Of a stretch of DNA of 64,000 bases, positions 34,122 to 42,591 are shown piece by piece; the first letter of the stretch is position 1; each line of letters starts with the position of its first letter. The notes under the pieces were generated by a model, which made no database searches, was not told the origin of the DNA, and saw only the letters and a program-made list of their open reading frames with translations. A program made the position numbers and the translations under genes. The stretch is taken from assembly GCA_031550435.1 (NCBI GenBank), contig JAVBOO010000008.1, forward strand, positions 1-64,000, in the 5' to 3' direction. The stretch is from JAVBOO01 sp031550435. GTDB taxonomy: Bacteria > Bacillota > Clostridia > Lachnospirales > WRAX01.

Positions 34122-34155
34122 GCGATCGTTCGATTAAATCAGCACCTACTTGAAT
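34122..34155 (-). repeat. Family D repeat fragment (one end)
   Basis: GATCGTTCGATTAAATCAGCACCTACTT matches the left end of family D in reverse (compare GTTCGATTAAATCAGCACTTGCTTA at 61716-61740). It lies just after the end of the DUF3298 lipoprotein gene. Confidence 0.65.
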
Positions 34156-34162
34156 CGGCGCG

Positions 34163-35113
34163 CTAATTCCCGAACAGTTCTTCCGGGGAGTTGAGAACCT
34201 CTGTTTCAAAGTCTTGATATTCCGGCAACAGTATAGAGCTGAGGTTCGACAAGGGGATTTCAAAATAAATGTAACCCGACGAATAAGGCCCGATTTCATA
34301 CGGCGGATAGAATATCACAAGATCGCTGCCCGATAGAAACCAGTCGTCATCGTCTATATCGCTGACAGAATCGGAGCCGGGGTACATGCGTTCCCTGATC
34401 GAAGGATCCGTTTCGATAATTTTGTTTATTTCCGACAGCAGCACAGGCTCATAGTCGGGGGTCGAGAACAGATTGTCAAGCGACATAAAACGCTCGTTTG
34501 CAAGGTCAATATTATAAGGCGTTATGACGCTGTAACCATGAGCGCCGCCGGTATATGCGCCAACGATATTCGCCAGGGCAAAATACTCGGAGTTTTCGGA
34601 AAGAGGCAGTATCGTTGAAATATAGGACATATTATCAAGAGCATTTTTTAGTCCTTCCGCAACATCGGTTTTTCCCTCAGCCTTTGCCTTGTCATATTCT
34701 ACCGCTTGCTTTTCATAGGTCTTTTTATACTCCTCAACCGAACTGATAATATCGCCCTGAATGGTTTTATTGACATAACTTTGGAAGTCCTTATCTCCGA
34801 TGCCTGTCACGGCAGGGAGTTCATATGTGCCGATATTAACGGTCTCTCCGGGCCTTCCGTCCGCTTTCGGCACAGCAATGTTCTTTTGCTCCGTCGAAAC
34901 GTTTACAGAACCGGGCACAAGGGTCTTGTCCGCCGGCCCGGCTGTTATCTGAGCGGTGTATAAGGCTGTGGCCTCAAGGGGTTCGTGTATGCCTCCGGTA
35001 TATCCGGAAGCAATATCCTGTGTCCGAGTATCCGCGAACGCATCCTTAACAGTCGTACATGCCGAAAGGATAAGCATTGCGGTTGCGGAACAAAGCAACA
35101 ATTTATTTTTCAT
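34163..35113 (-). CDS. Lipoprotein with DUF4163/DUF3298 (RsiV-like C-terminal) domains
   Basis: The protein has 316 residues from MKNKLLLCSA, with GGAG 10 bp upstream. The signal peptide ends in a lipobox LILSAC, so it should be lipid-anchored. A DUF4163-like segment covers about 95-190, and DUF3298 covers about 195-300 (ALANIVGAYTGGAHGYSVITPYNIDLANERFMSLDNLF and LSGSDLVIFYPPYEIGPYSSGYIYFEIPLS). These domains form the extracellular part of anti-sigma factor RsiV, where they bind lysozyme. Here there is no anti-sigma domain and no sigma factor gene nearby, so the protein may just be a sensor or binding domain. The actual ligand is unknown. Confidence 0.88.
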   Translation of the reverse strand: MKNKLLLCSATAMLILSACTTVKDAFADTRTQDIASGYTGGIHEPLEATALYTAQITAGPADKTLVPGSVNVSTEQKNIAVPKADGRPGETVNIGTYELPAVTGIGDKDFQSYVNKTIQGDIISSVEEYKKTYEKQAVEYDKAKAEGKTDVAEGLKNALDNMSYISTILPLSENSEYFALANIVGAYTGGAHGYSVITPYNIDLANERFMSLDNLFSTPDYEPVLLSEINKIIETDPSIRERMYPGSDSVSDIDDDDWFLSGSDLVIFYPPYEIGPYSSGYIYFEIPLSNLSSILLPEYQDFETEVLNSPEELFGN

Positions 35114-35144
35114 AATAAACACTCTCCGTATTATATCTTCTAAG

Positions 35145-35210
35145 TATCTGCGTCTTAGTGAGGAAACAACAAAATATAGCGTTTTCCTATATTTTGTTGC
35201 CGAAGTAATA
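35145..35210 (+). repeat. Family A repeat, right half
   Basis: TATCTGCGTCTTAGTGAGGAAACAACAAAATATAGCG...TATATTTTGTTGCCGAAGTAATA comprises the right arm of hairpin 2 plus hairpin 3. It lies 30 bp upstream of the DUF3298 gene start, where its promoter should be. Confidence 0.88.
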
Positions 35211-35324
35211 GCGGCCGAATAAATGACTTATGTCAGATGTTCGGCACTTACTCGAATCAAGCATTTCGTCTATTATACCTAATCTCGGCGTAAAAATGTA
35301 CTCTGCTTTTAATAGGCGGTAATT

Positions 35325-35364
35325 TTTCAAAAACAAAGGCTGTTGACAAAAGTTGTCAACAGCC
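35325..35364 (-). terminator. Intrinsic terminator of nrdJ
   Basis: A perfect 12-bp stem GGCTGTTGACAA/TTGTCAACAGCC has a 3-base loop and is followed, on the minus strand, by TTTGTTTTTG. It lies about 15 bp past the nrdJ stop codon. Confidence 0.88.
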
Positions 35365-35379
35365 CGCGGCTTACGATTT

Positions 35380-38319
35380 TTAGCTGCAACCGGTTGTCGT
35401 GCCGCATTCGGTGCATACTTTACATGTTCCGTTCTTTACCATTTTGCTTGATTGGCAATTAGGGCAGACCGAGCCGTAAATATAATCTTTTGCGGTCTTT
35501 TTGCTTAAATCTGTTTTAATCGGTTCGTGAGAAACCGCAGATCCGCGCAAATCGTTCGAACTGGGACGCACCTGGCAATTACTGTAGTCGCCTAGCTCGA
35601 TATCGATAATTTTGCTTATAAGATCGGATATAGAATCCACGGATTTGATGTACGGGTGGCCGGAAACAAAGCCGCTGGGTTCAAATTTTTGGCCCCGGTA
35701 CATTCTGGCAATTTCGGTCGGAGAAATTCCGTATTGAAGCATTTCAGAGACTGTCGTCGATATGCTGTCCAGCAGGCCCTTTACAAGTGAACCTTGACGT
35801 CCGGACGAGACATATATTTCTCCGAGACGTCCGTCGTCGTAGAACGAGGTTGTAATGTAGAGTTTAAGCCCGTCTATTGCGGCCTCGTGAACTCTCGCCA
35901 TTCTGATTCCGCTCGGCTTTACTCTGAGCGGCTTGTGGCTTTCTTTGTTATGCGCTATATATTCCAAAAGCTCGTTGTAAGTATAGTCGCTGAGCGGCTT
36001 GTCCTTCGAAGACTTATTCGTCGCGCTGAGTGGCTGGGAAACCTTGCAGCCGTCTCTGTAAAGCGCAATCGCCTTTACTCCGAGCTGCCATGAGAGCAGG
36101 TAAATATTTTTCACGTCTTCGACGGTTGAGTCGTTCGGCATGTTTACTGTCTTAGAGATTGCGCCGGTGACATGAGCGGCAAGAGCGCCCATCATTTTCA
36201 CATGACCCTCGGGGCTTATAAATCTCGAACCGCTTCCGCATTTGCTTGCCGTATCGAACACGTCGTAATCTTCTTCTTTGAGGTGGGGCGAACCTTCGAT
36301 TTTTCCGTCGGCAAGCATCTCGAACCCGTCTTTGTTCTCCTTGCGTAGTATGTAATCCAAAATGTCCGCAATCTGTTCGGTGCTATAGCCGAGTTTTTTG
36401 AGACCCATTGTCAGGTAAGGATTGACAATTTCCATAAAACCGCCGCCGACGAGCTTTTTGTAAGCAACGTGGCTGAAAAACGGTTCGCTGGAAGTAGCGG
36501 CGCAGTCCATGGCAAACGAAATCGTTCCGGTAGGAGCAAGAACGCTGACCTGAGCGTTTCTATAGCCGTGAGCACAGCCTTCGCTTATCGCACTGTCCCA
36601 TGCCAGTTTAAGACCGCTCGACAGGTTGCTCAGGCCGAGCTCCGATAATATTTCGTGGTTGATTTTAACGGGCTCGTAATTAAGTCCGTCGTATTCGTCG
36701 GAGCATACTCCGGCAACGACGGCATGATTCTTTATAACTCTCGCCATCGCTTCTTTGTTTACATCGTAGCAGTCAAACGGCCCGACGTTCTTGGCCATCA
36801 GTGCCGAGGTGTAATAGGAATAGCCGGTCATAATGCTTGTAAGCGCCGCGCAAAGGGTTCTTGCCTTGTCAGAATCGTAGGGAAGGCCGAGCATCAAAAG
36901 CAGCGAGCTGATATTTGTGAGGCCGAGGCCGGTTGTTCTGAACTTGTACGACTTGTAGGCAATATCCGTCGTCGGAAACTGGCCGTGGTGTATAGTAGCT
37001 TCGAGCATGAGCTGACTTATCATTATACAATGAAGATAAGATTCGAGGTCAAACTCGTCTTTTTCACAGTCGTAAAACTTAATCACGTTTATGCTCGCCA
37101 AGTTGCAGGCGGTATCGTCAAGAAACATATACTCCGAGCAGGGATTCGACGCGTTAATGCGGTTGTACGGAGCGTTATAAACTCCGTCCTCTCCGTAAGG
37201 GCAGGTGTGCCATGCGTTGATAACATCGTCGTACTGGACTCCGGGGTCTCCGCAGCGCCAAGCGGAATAAGAGATGCGGTCCCACATCTCGGAAACCGAT
37301 ACTTCTCTGTCAAGAGTTTCGTCTACTCTGCCTTTGAGTTTCCATTTTGCGCCGGGTATGCTTAATGTCTGCATAAATGAGTCCGGTATGCGAACCGAGT
37401 TGTTAGAGTTTTGACCCGATACGGTATCGTAGGCCTCGCCTTCGAACGACGTTGAATAGCCCATCTTTCCCAGAGCTTCCGCCTTGTCTTCTTCGTTTGC
37501 CTTCCATTTTATGTATTCGAATATTTCGGGGTGATCTATATTAAGTATATTCATTTTGGCGGCACGCCTTGTTGTTCCGCCTGATTTTATAGCTCCCGCG
37601 TTTCTGTCAGAAACCTTTAAAAAGCTCAGAAGCCCGGACGATTTCCCGCCTGCGGACAAGTATTCGCCGTTTGCTCGTATCGGGGACCAGTTTGTTCCGA
37701 CTCCGGAGCCGTATTTGAACAGCAACGTTTCCTTCGTCAGCTGGTCGGTGAGCGATTTTTCTCCCAAAAGGCTGTCTTTTATGCTGAGTATAAAGCAGGC
37801 AGAACCCTGAGTTCTTGTGTATGAATCTTCGGATTCGACCACGCGCCCCTTTTTCTCGTCAAAATAATAGTGACCCTGTGCGGAGCCTTTAACCCCGTAT
37901 GCATCTGCAAGGCCGGTATTGAACCATTGGGGGCTGTTCGGCGCGCACATTTGCGAGAGAAGCATGTATGCCAGCTCGTCGTAGATTATTTGGCGCTGTT
38001 CGTCCGTTACAAGCTTTTCGTCAGCAAGGGAGTTAACCCAGAAGTTAACCATTCTATGCGTAAGCTGCTTCATTGAATATTCGCAGCCGCGGTCATTGGG
38101 AACGCCTTTTTTTCTGAAATACTTGCTCGCTATGATATCGCAGGCGCTTTGCGAATAAAATTCCGGGAATTCGAGATCCCGCATATCGGTTATAACGGAT
38201 CCGGTTTTGTAGTTCGTCAGCACTACATCGACTTTTTTCCATTCGAACAGGTCGTATACCGAGCCCTGCTCCGATACCAGCTTTTTTGTAAAATGACGTT
38301 TAATCAGCTTGTCCGGCAA
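35380..38319 (-). CDS. nrdJ: Adenosylcobalamin-dependent (class II) ribonucleotide reductase
   Basis: The protein has 979 residues, with a TTG start behind GAGGGG. It carries MCAPNSPQWFNTGL, the active-site ACFILSI stretch, SGVGTNWSPIRANGE, GGTTRRAAKMNILNIDHPEI, the NPCSEYMF catalytic Cys region, LAPTGTISFAMDC and a C-terminal zinc ribbon (VCPNCQSSK...CKVCTECGTTTGCS). It reduces ribonucleotides to deoxyribonucleotides with B12 as radical generator, working with or without oxygen. The promoter is covered by two NrdR boxes (38614-38660). The 5' leader is about 300 nt and contains a family A fragment. I saw no cobalamin riboswitch box. Confidence 0.97.
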   Translation of the reverse strand: MPDKLIKRHFTKKLVSEQGSVYDLFEWKKVDVVLTNYKTGSVITDMRDLEFPEFYSQSACDIIASKYFRKKGVPNDRGCEYSMKQLTHRMVNFWVNSLADEKLVTDEQRQIIYDELAYMLLSQMCAPNSPQWFNTGLADAYGVKGSAQGHYYFDEKKGRVVESEDSYTRTQGSACFILSIKDSLLGEKSLTDQLTKETLLFKYGSGVGTNWSPIRANGEYLSAGGKSSGLLSFLKVSDRNAGAIKSGGTTRRAAKMNILNIDHPEIFEYIKWKANEEDKAEALGKMGYSTSFEGEAYDTVSGQNSNNSVRIPDSFMQTLSIPGAKWKLKGRVDETLDREVSVSEMWDRISYSAWRCGDPGVQYDDVINAWHTCPYGEDGVYNAPYNRINASNPCSEYMFLDDTACNLASINVIKFYDCEKDEFDLESYLHCIMISQLMLEATIHHGQFPTTDIAYKSYKFRTTGLGLTNISSLLLMLGLPYDSDKARTLCAALTSIMTGYSYYTSALMAKNVGPFDCYDVNKEAMARVIKNHAVVAGVCSDEYDGLNYEPVKINHEILSELGLSNLSSGLKLAWDSAISEGCAHGYRNAQVSVLAPTGTISFAMDCAATSSEPFFSHVAYKKLVGGGFMEIVNPYLTMGLKKLGYSTEQIADILDYILRKENKDGFEMLADGKIEGSPHLKEEDYDVFDTASKCGSGSRFISPEGHVKMMGALAAHVTGAISKTVNMPNDSTVEDVKNIYLLSWQLGVKAIALYRDGCKVSQPLSATNKSSKDKPLSDYTYNELLEYIAHNKESHKPLRVKPSGIRMARVHEAAIDGLKLYITTSFYDDGRLGEIYVSSGRQGSLVKGLLDSISTTVSEMLQYGISPTEIARMYRGQKFEPSGFVSGHPYIKSVDSISDLISKIIDIELGDYSNCQVRPSSNDLRGSAVSHEPIKTDLSKKTAKDYIYGSVCPNCQSSKMVKNGTCKVCTECGTTTGCS

Positions 38320-38342
38320 AGATATCCCCTCAATTCTCTTTA

Positions 38343-38395
38343 GTAGTTTGTTCCCCCGCTAAGACGCAGATGCGCCGCATCGGAGAGCTGCGGCG
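38343..38395 (-). repeat. Family A repeat fragment (hairpin 2 region, reverse)
   Basis: Read in reverse, ACGCCGCAGCTCTCCGATGCGGCGCATCTGCGTCTTAGCGGGGGAACAA corresponds to the second hairpin and the start of the third. It lies in the nrdJ leader. Confidence 0.7.
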
Positions 38396-38613
38396 TTGTT
38401 TAGCCCGTCTTGGGTCTAAACGACACAGTTACAAAAAATCAAGGCGTTAACCTGCGACAAAATCCGTTACTCCTGCGCAATGTACGAAGCTTATTGCTCA
38501 GTATGCCGCCGAAGTTCATTCAAGTTCGAGTTTTTCAGGCTAAATCGCGGTGTTATTTGAGCCGCATACTGTAGTCGGATTGTTGACGCCAAAACTGTCT
38601 TGTTTTGTACGAA

Positions 38614-38660
38614 ACACTATATATTGTATACGTTACGGCCGGAATGTCAATATGTAGTAG
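38614..38660 (-). promoter_or_regulatory. nrdJ promoter overlapped by two NrdR boxes
   Basis: On the minus strand, TTGACA (38650-38645) and TACAAT (38628-38623) are 16 bp apart. Box 1, ACACTATATATTGTAT (38614-38629), matches the NrdR consensus ACACWATATATWGTGT closely. Box 2 (38645-38660) matches less well (CAATATGTAGT core). Their centres are 31 bp apart, the usual three-turn NrdR spacing, and they cover the -10 and -35 respectively. NrdR represses ribonucleotide reductase genes in response to ATP/dATP. Confidence 0.85.
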
Positions 38661-38733
38661 CTAAAAAAACAAAAACATGATTTTGTATAATTGAATCGCA
38701 ACCGGGCAACACTGATATATGCAGTTTATATAT

Positions 38734-38858
38734 ATTACCGCGGAAGTTAAGTGCCGCATAAAATACTTCGCGGTACTTGAGACGAGCAGACGCATCTGCG
38801 TCTAAGCGAGGGAACAACGAATTATAGCGTTTTTGCTATATTTTGTTGCCGAAGCAAT
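38734..38858 (+). repeat. Family A repeat, copy with shortened hairpin 2
   Basis: ATTACCGCGGAAGTTAAGTGCCGC begins hairpin 1. Then GAGCAGACGCATCTGCGTCTAAGC (short hairpin 2) and ACAACGAATTATAGCG...CTATATTTTGTTGCCGAAGCAAT (hairpin 3) follow. Confidence 0.85.
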
Positions 38859-38911
38859 GGTCAGCGGTGTGAGGTTCTGTTTTTTGCAGCGCAGTGTTGC
38901 GCCGTTATTAT

Positions 38912-38955
38912 AAGGAAGTGTTGAATAATTGCGCAGGACAATTATTCAACATGCC
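38912..38955 (+). repeat. Family B repeat, internal-deletion derivative
   Basis: AAGGAAGTGTTGAATAATTGCGCAGGACAATTATTCAACATGCC keeps only the two ends of family B, fused through a 7-base loop to give a perfect TGTTGAATAATTG/CAATTATTCAACA hairpin. It ends 28 bp upstream of the gene at 38984. Confidence 0.75.
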
Positions 38956-38983
38956 ATAAAGCCTTTTTAATAAGGGGAGATTC

Positions 38984-39535
38984 ATGGTACGCATTGGAGT
39001 CGTCGATATAGACAGTTTTGAAAAAATTGCCGGGGCGATACGTTCCGTATACAGTTTAAAATCAAGCCCCAAGCATTTCAGCAGGGATTACAGCGTCGAA
39101 TTTGCCGACGATATATTCTTTTCATCGGGTTGTATTATTCCCTATGTCACGAATATGATGAACAGGGGAATTCAACTCGCAAAACCTAATGTCGTGATTA
39201 TAAACAGCATTGACAAAGACCGTGGTTTCGAACTGAGCAGGGATTATTCGGCTGTGCTGGTGAATACAGACGACATAGATATATTTAAGCATTTGAACAT
39301 AAAAAACGGAAATATTATTACTTACGGTCTAAACTCTAAGTCGAGCGTAACGGCATCAAGCATAAGGGAGAACTCCGTGACAGTCTGCATACAGCGGGCC
39401 ATACCTTCTCTTGCCGGGGCAAAGATAGAGCAGCAGGAGTTTAACGTGACCGTGAGCCCGAAACACAAAGAAAACGTCAGCCATATGCTTGCGGCGGTAA
39501 CTGCGGCACTGATAGATGATTTGGCAGCGCCGTAA
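38984..39535 (+). CDS. Unknown protein with Mur-ligase-like features
   Basis: The protein has 183 residues, with ATG behind AAGGGGAG. There is no signal peptide or membrane segment. Residues about 105-145 read GNIITYGLNSKSSVTASSIRENSVTVCIQRAIPSLAGAKIEQQEF, reminiscent of the C-terminal region of Mur ligases and cyanophycin synthetase-type proteins, where YGL..A...A precedes the amino-acid-adding domain. A P-loop and the central ATPase domain are missing, so it is not an active ligase of the usual kind. Its gene lies between repeat elements and is flanked by non-coding DNA. No function is assigned. Confidence 0.75.
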   Translation: MVRIGVVDIDSFEKIAGAIRSVYSLKSSPKHFSRDYSVEFADDIFFSSGCIIPYVTNMMNRGIQLAKPNVVIINSIDKDRGFELSRDYSAVLVNTDDIDIFKHLNIKNGNIITYGLNSKSSVTASSIRENSVTVCIQRAIPSLAGAKIEQQEFNVTVSPKHKENVSHMLAAVTAALIDDLAAP

Positions 39536-39562
39536 CAGTAAAATTTTGCGCGACCGTTCGGT

Positions 39563-39720
39563 TAAGTAAGTGCTGATTTAATCGAACTGTTGCGCCCGCA
39601 AGCATCCCGCTCCGCACAAAGGTCGTATAACGGCCGCTTAGGACGAGGATGCGCGGATTAAATCATCCGAGTATCCGTCCAAAGTGTTTTAAACAGTGTT
39701 TACTTAAATCAGCACTTGCT
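39563..39720 (+). repeat. Family D repeat, full MITE-like copy
   Basis: It is bounded by a perfect 14-bp terminal inverted repeat AAGTGCTGATTTAA (39568-39581) and TTAAATCAGCACTT (39704-39717). The interior includes AACGGCCGCTTAGGACGAGG and ATGCGCGGATTAAATCA, conserved in copies at 56828-56989 and, inverted, at 61583-61740. There is no coding capacity. Confidence 0.88.
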
Positions 39721-39861
39721 AAACTTCTGCGGTAACAAGTCATACCCTTCTTTCAGGCTGCATCGTACGATTTTTGTATCGGCGATACGGCCTGTTTTTG
39801 GTCCTGAGCGAATAAAGTCGAAGACGGTCTGACGGGCTTGTTCGGCACTTACTTTATGTTG

Positions 39862-39890
39862 TTGCATGTAAATAATTTCTTTGTTATACT
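39862..39890 (+). promoter_or_regulatory. Promoter of gpsA
   Basis: TTGCAT (39862-39867), a 17-bp spacer and TATACT (39885-39890) lie 62 bp upstream of the gpsA ATG. Confidence 0.7.
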
Positions 39891-39952
39891 TTGCACAGGC
39901 GGCAAATTTTGCCGTGAGGTAATTGCATATTACGATTCATTCGGAGGAGAAA

Positions 39953-40939
39953 ATGCAGAAAGTTACGGTATTAGGCTTTGGAAGCTGGGCAACGGCACTG
40001 GCTATTCTTCTGAATAAGAACGGCTACGATGTGACCGTATGGGCGAGGTCGGAAACCAAGCTGCAATATGTCAGGGAACACGGCAGGAGCGACGAATATC
40101 TTACAAATATTGATATACCACCTTCCATTAAGTTAAGTTCGAATATAGCCGATGCGGCGGGGTCCGATGTTATCGTGTTTTCCGTTCCGTCAAAGGCGAC
40201 GAGAGAAGTCGCCGTACTTGTTGCGCCTTACATAAAGAAGGGGCAAATTGTTGTTTCGACAGCGAAGGGTTTTGAGGAAGGAAGCACGAAGCGGCTTTCG
40301 GAGGTGCTTGCCGAAGAGCTGTGCGGCTGCATACCCGTTGTTTTCTCGGGTCCGGCGCATGCTGAGGAGGTAGCGCTTGGGCTTCCTTCGACTTGTGTTG
40401 CCGCATCGGAGGACGAACTTGCGGCCAAGCATGTGCAGAACATGTTTATGAGGGATTATTTCAGGATTTATACCTCTCAGGATGTTATCGGTGCGGAACT
40501 CGGCGGCGCGACAAAAAACGTTATAGCTCTCGCGGCGGGAATCGCCGATGGCTTGGGCTACGGAGACAACCTTAAAGCCGCGATAATAACCAGGGGTCTC
40601 GCCGAGATATCGAGGCTCGGTATCGCGATGAACGCGAAAGCGGCAACTTTTGCCGGGCTTACGGGCATCGGAGATCTTATTGTTACCTGTTCGAGCATGC
40701 ATTCACGAAACAGGCGCTGCGGCATATTATTAGGACAAGGGAAAAGCTTGGAGGAGGCGCTAAAGGAGGTTCACACCGTCGTGGAAGGTGTTGTAACAGC
40801 GAAATCAGCGCTGGCTCTTGCCGATAAGTACGGTGTCGAACTGCCGATTGTCTCCGGGGTGAATGACGCTCTGTTTGGCGGAAAGCCTCCCAGAAAAGTT
40901 GTGACGGATTTAATGACAAGGGACAAGACATACGAATAG
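39953..40939 (+). CDS. gpsA: NAD(P)H-dependent glycerol-3-phosphate dehydrogenase
   Basis: The protein has 328 residues from MQKVTVLGFG, with GGAGGAG 5 bp upstream. The Rossmann loop GFGSWATALA replaces the common GxGxWGTA by GFGSWATA. The substrate-binding block ELGGATKNVIALAAGIADGLGYGDNLKAAIITRGLAEISR, with catalytic Lys, is intact. It makes sn-glycerol 3-phosphate for phospholipids from dihydroxyacetone phosphate. The M42 peptidase gene follows after 15 bp, so it is probably the first gene of a three-gene operon with it and MaoC. Confidence 0.97.
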   Translation: MQKVTVLGFGSWATALAILLNKNGYDVTVWARSETKLQYVREHGRSDEYLTNIDIPPSIKLSSNIADAAGSDVIVFSVPSKATREVAVLVAPYIKKGQIVVSTAKGFEEGSTKRLSEVLAEELCGCIPVVFSGPAHAEEVALGLPSTCVAASEDELAAKHVQNMFMRDYFRIYTSQDVIGAELGGATKNVIALAAGIADGLGYGDNLKAAIITRGLAEISRLGIAMNAKAATFAGLTGIGDLIVTCSSMHSRNRRCGILLGQGKSLEEALKEVHTVVEGVVTAKSALALADKYGVELPIVSGVNDALFGGKPPRKVVTDLMTRDKTYE

Positions 40940-40954
40940 TTTAAGGAGGTCGGG

Positions 40955-41992
40955 ATGGATTTTAACTTCGATAAGAAATATGTTTTAGACACGCTGCAAG
41001 ATTTGTTGCTTACAGACAGCCCTTCGGGGTTTACTAAAAATGCGGCCGATAAAGTGAAAAAATACGCTGCCGAACTTGGGCTTGAAAGCGAGACAAACGA
41101 AAAAGGCAACGTAATAATAACGGTTCCGGGGCAGGACAGCTCAAAAACCGTCGGAGTATGCGCGCATTTGGATACGCTGGGTTTAATGGTTCGTTCGATA
41201 AAATCTACGGGGAAGCTCGCGGTAGCCGCTATCGGCGGGCCGATTATCCCGACGCTTGACGGGGAGTACTGCAAGATATATACTCGCTGCAAAAAAGTGT
41301 ATACCGGCACAATACTGTCAACAAGCCCTGCCGTCCACGTTTACAAAGATGCTTCCGAAAAGAAGAGGGACATCGAGAACATAGAAATCCGCCTGGACGA
41401 AAAAGTTGAAAGCAGGGAGGATGTCGAAGAGCTCGGGATACAGACCGGCGATTTTGTGTGCTATGACCCGAAAACGGTTATAACCGAATCCGGCTTTATT
41501 AAGTCAAGATTTTTGGATGATAAGCTTTCTGTCGCGTTATGTTTCGGAGTACTTAAATATTTCAAAGATAACAATCTTAGGCCGAAGTATGACGTGAAAT
41601 ATATGCTTTCGGTATACGAGGAAATTGGACACGGCATGTCGAACATACCTCAAGAGATAAGTGAGCTGCTTGCCGTGGATATGGGCTGTATCGGTGAGGA
41701 TCTCGAAGGAAACGAGTTCGCTGTTTCGATATGCGTTAAAGATTCGAGCGGGCCTTATGACTACGAGTACACAGGCAAACTTATCGAAATCGCGAAGCGG
41801 CACGAACTGAAATACGCGGTTGATATTTTCCCTTACTACGGCTCCGATGTATCAGCGGCGCTCAGGGGAGGCAATAACATTAAAGGTGCGCTCATAGGCG
41901 CCGGAGTTCATGCAAGTCACGGCATGGAAAGAAGCCATTACGACGGTGTCGAAAACACGATGAAGCTGGTCGCGGCCTATCTGCTTGACTGA
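40955..41992 (+). CDS. M42-family metallopeptidase (PepA/FrvX-type aminopeptidase)
   Basis: The protein has 345 residues, with ATG behind AAGGAGG. Metal-site motifs are CAHLDTLGLMVRSI (His, Asp), KSRFLDDKLSVAL (Asp), YEEIGHGMSN (catalytic and ligand Glu), VDMGCIGE (Asp) and HASHGMERSHYDGV (His). M42 enzymes are cobalt/zinc tetrahedral aminopeptidases degrading short peptides in the cytoplasm. It lies between gpsA and a MaoC gene on the same strand. Confidence 0.95.
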   Translation: MDFNFDKKYVLDTLQDLLLTDSPSGFTKNAADKVKKYAAELGLESETNEKGNVIITVPGQDSSKTVGVCAHLDTLGLMVRSIKSTGKLAVAAIGGPIIPTLDGEYCKIYTRCKKVYTGTILSTSPAVHVYKDASEKKRDIENIEIRLDEKVESREDVEELGIQTGDFVCYDPKTVITESGFIKSRFLDDKLSVALCFGVLKYFKDNNLRPKYDVKYMLSVYEEIGHGMSNIPQEISELLAVDMGCIGEDLEGNEFAVSICVKDSSGPYDYEYTGKLIEIAKRHELKYAVDIFPYYGSDVSAALRGGNNIKGALIGAGVHASHGMERSHYDGVENTMKLVAAYLLD

Positions 41993-42025
41993 TTTGGCGG
42001 CGTTTATTAAAAAGGGAGGTATAAA

Positions 42026-42448
42026 ATGGGCTATACGATAGATGAATTGACCGTAGGTCAAAAGGCATCGTTTTCGAAAACAATAACGGAAACGGATGTG
42101 TATTTGTTTGCGGGCATATCGGGGGATATAAACCCCGCGCATCTCAGCGAAGAATACGCGAAGGGAACATTTTTTAAAACCAGAATCGCGCACGGGCTTA
42201 TTTCAGCCGGGCTGGTCTCCGGAGTGCTCGGGAATATAATGCCGGGTTACGGTACGATATGGATAAGTCAAAATCTGAATTTTCTCGCTCCCGTCAGGTT
42301 TGGCGATACTATAACCGCCACTGTGGAAATAACTGAAATTGACATCGAGAAGAAGAGGGCCAAGATAAACGCCGTGTGCACAAATCAGGAAGGAACGGCG
42401 GTCCTTCAGGGCACGGGAGAAATAAGCCCTCCGAGAGCAAAAAAATAA
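42026..42448 (+). CDS. MaoC-like (R)-specific enoyl-CoA hydratase
   Basis: The protein has 140 residues, with ATG behind GGGAGG. The hydratase 2 motif FAGISGDINPAHLSEEYA carries the catalytic Asp and His, and the TRIAHGLISAGLVSGVLGNIMPG and SQNLNFLAPVRFGDTI segments complete the hot-dog fold. It hydrates enoyl-CoA or enoyl-ACP to the (R)-3-hydroxy form. It is the third gene of the gpsA-M42-MaoC run. No PHA genes are nearby, so fatty-acid metabolism is more likely. Confidence 0.92.
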   Translation: MGYTIDELTVGQKASFSKTITETDVYLFAGISGDINPAHLSEEYAKGTFFKTRIAHGLISAGLVSGVLGNIMPGYGTIWISQNLNFLAPVRFGDTITATVEITEIDIEKKRAKINAVCTNQEGTAVLQGTGEISPPRAKK

Positions 42449-42465
42449 CGGAGGGGACTGAAACT

Positions 42466-42495
42466 CCGTCCAAAGTGAATTTATCAGTGTTTACA
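42466..42495. repeat. Family D repeat fragment
   Basis: CGTCCAAAGTGAATTTATCAGTGTTTAC matches the family D terminal segment at 13906-13936. Confidence 0.55.
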
Positions 42496-42523
42496 TTACT
42501 TTCATAAAACGCGGGAAACCGTT

Positions 42524-42549
42524 CTTCGCCGGGCAGGTGCCCGGCGAAG
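42524..42549 (+). terminator. Perfect GC-rich hairpin after the MaoC gene, terminator-like
   Basis: CTTCGCCGGGC/GCCCGGCGAAG forms a perfect 11-bp stem with a 4-base loop. The following GTGCATTTTGC has only a short T run, so termination efficiency is uncertain. Confidence 0.5.
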
Positions 42550-42591
42550 TGCATTTTGCATAAATCAGGGCTTCAGAGACATAATAATCCT

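Noticed and set aside
36655..37365. 236-codon plus-strand frame opposite nrdJ
   Set aside because: It is fully contained in nrdJ on the other strand, with no domain pattern.
38320..38740. Cobalamin riboswitch ahead of the B12-dependent reductase
   Set aside because: I looked for the B12 box (GCCACTG and its context) on the minus strand and did not find it; NrdR boxes explain the control region.
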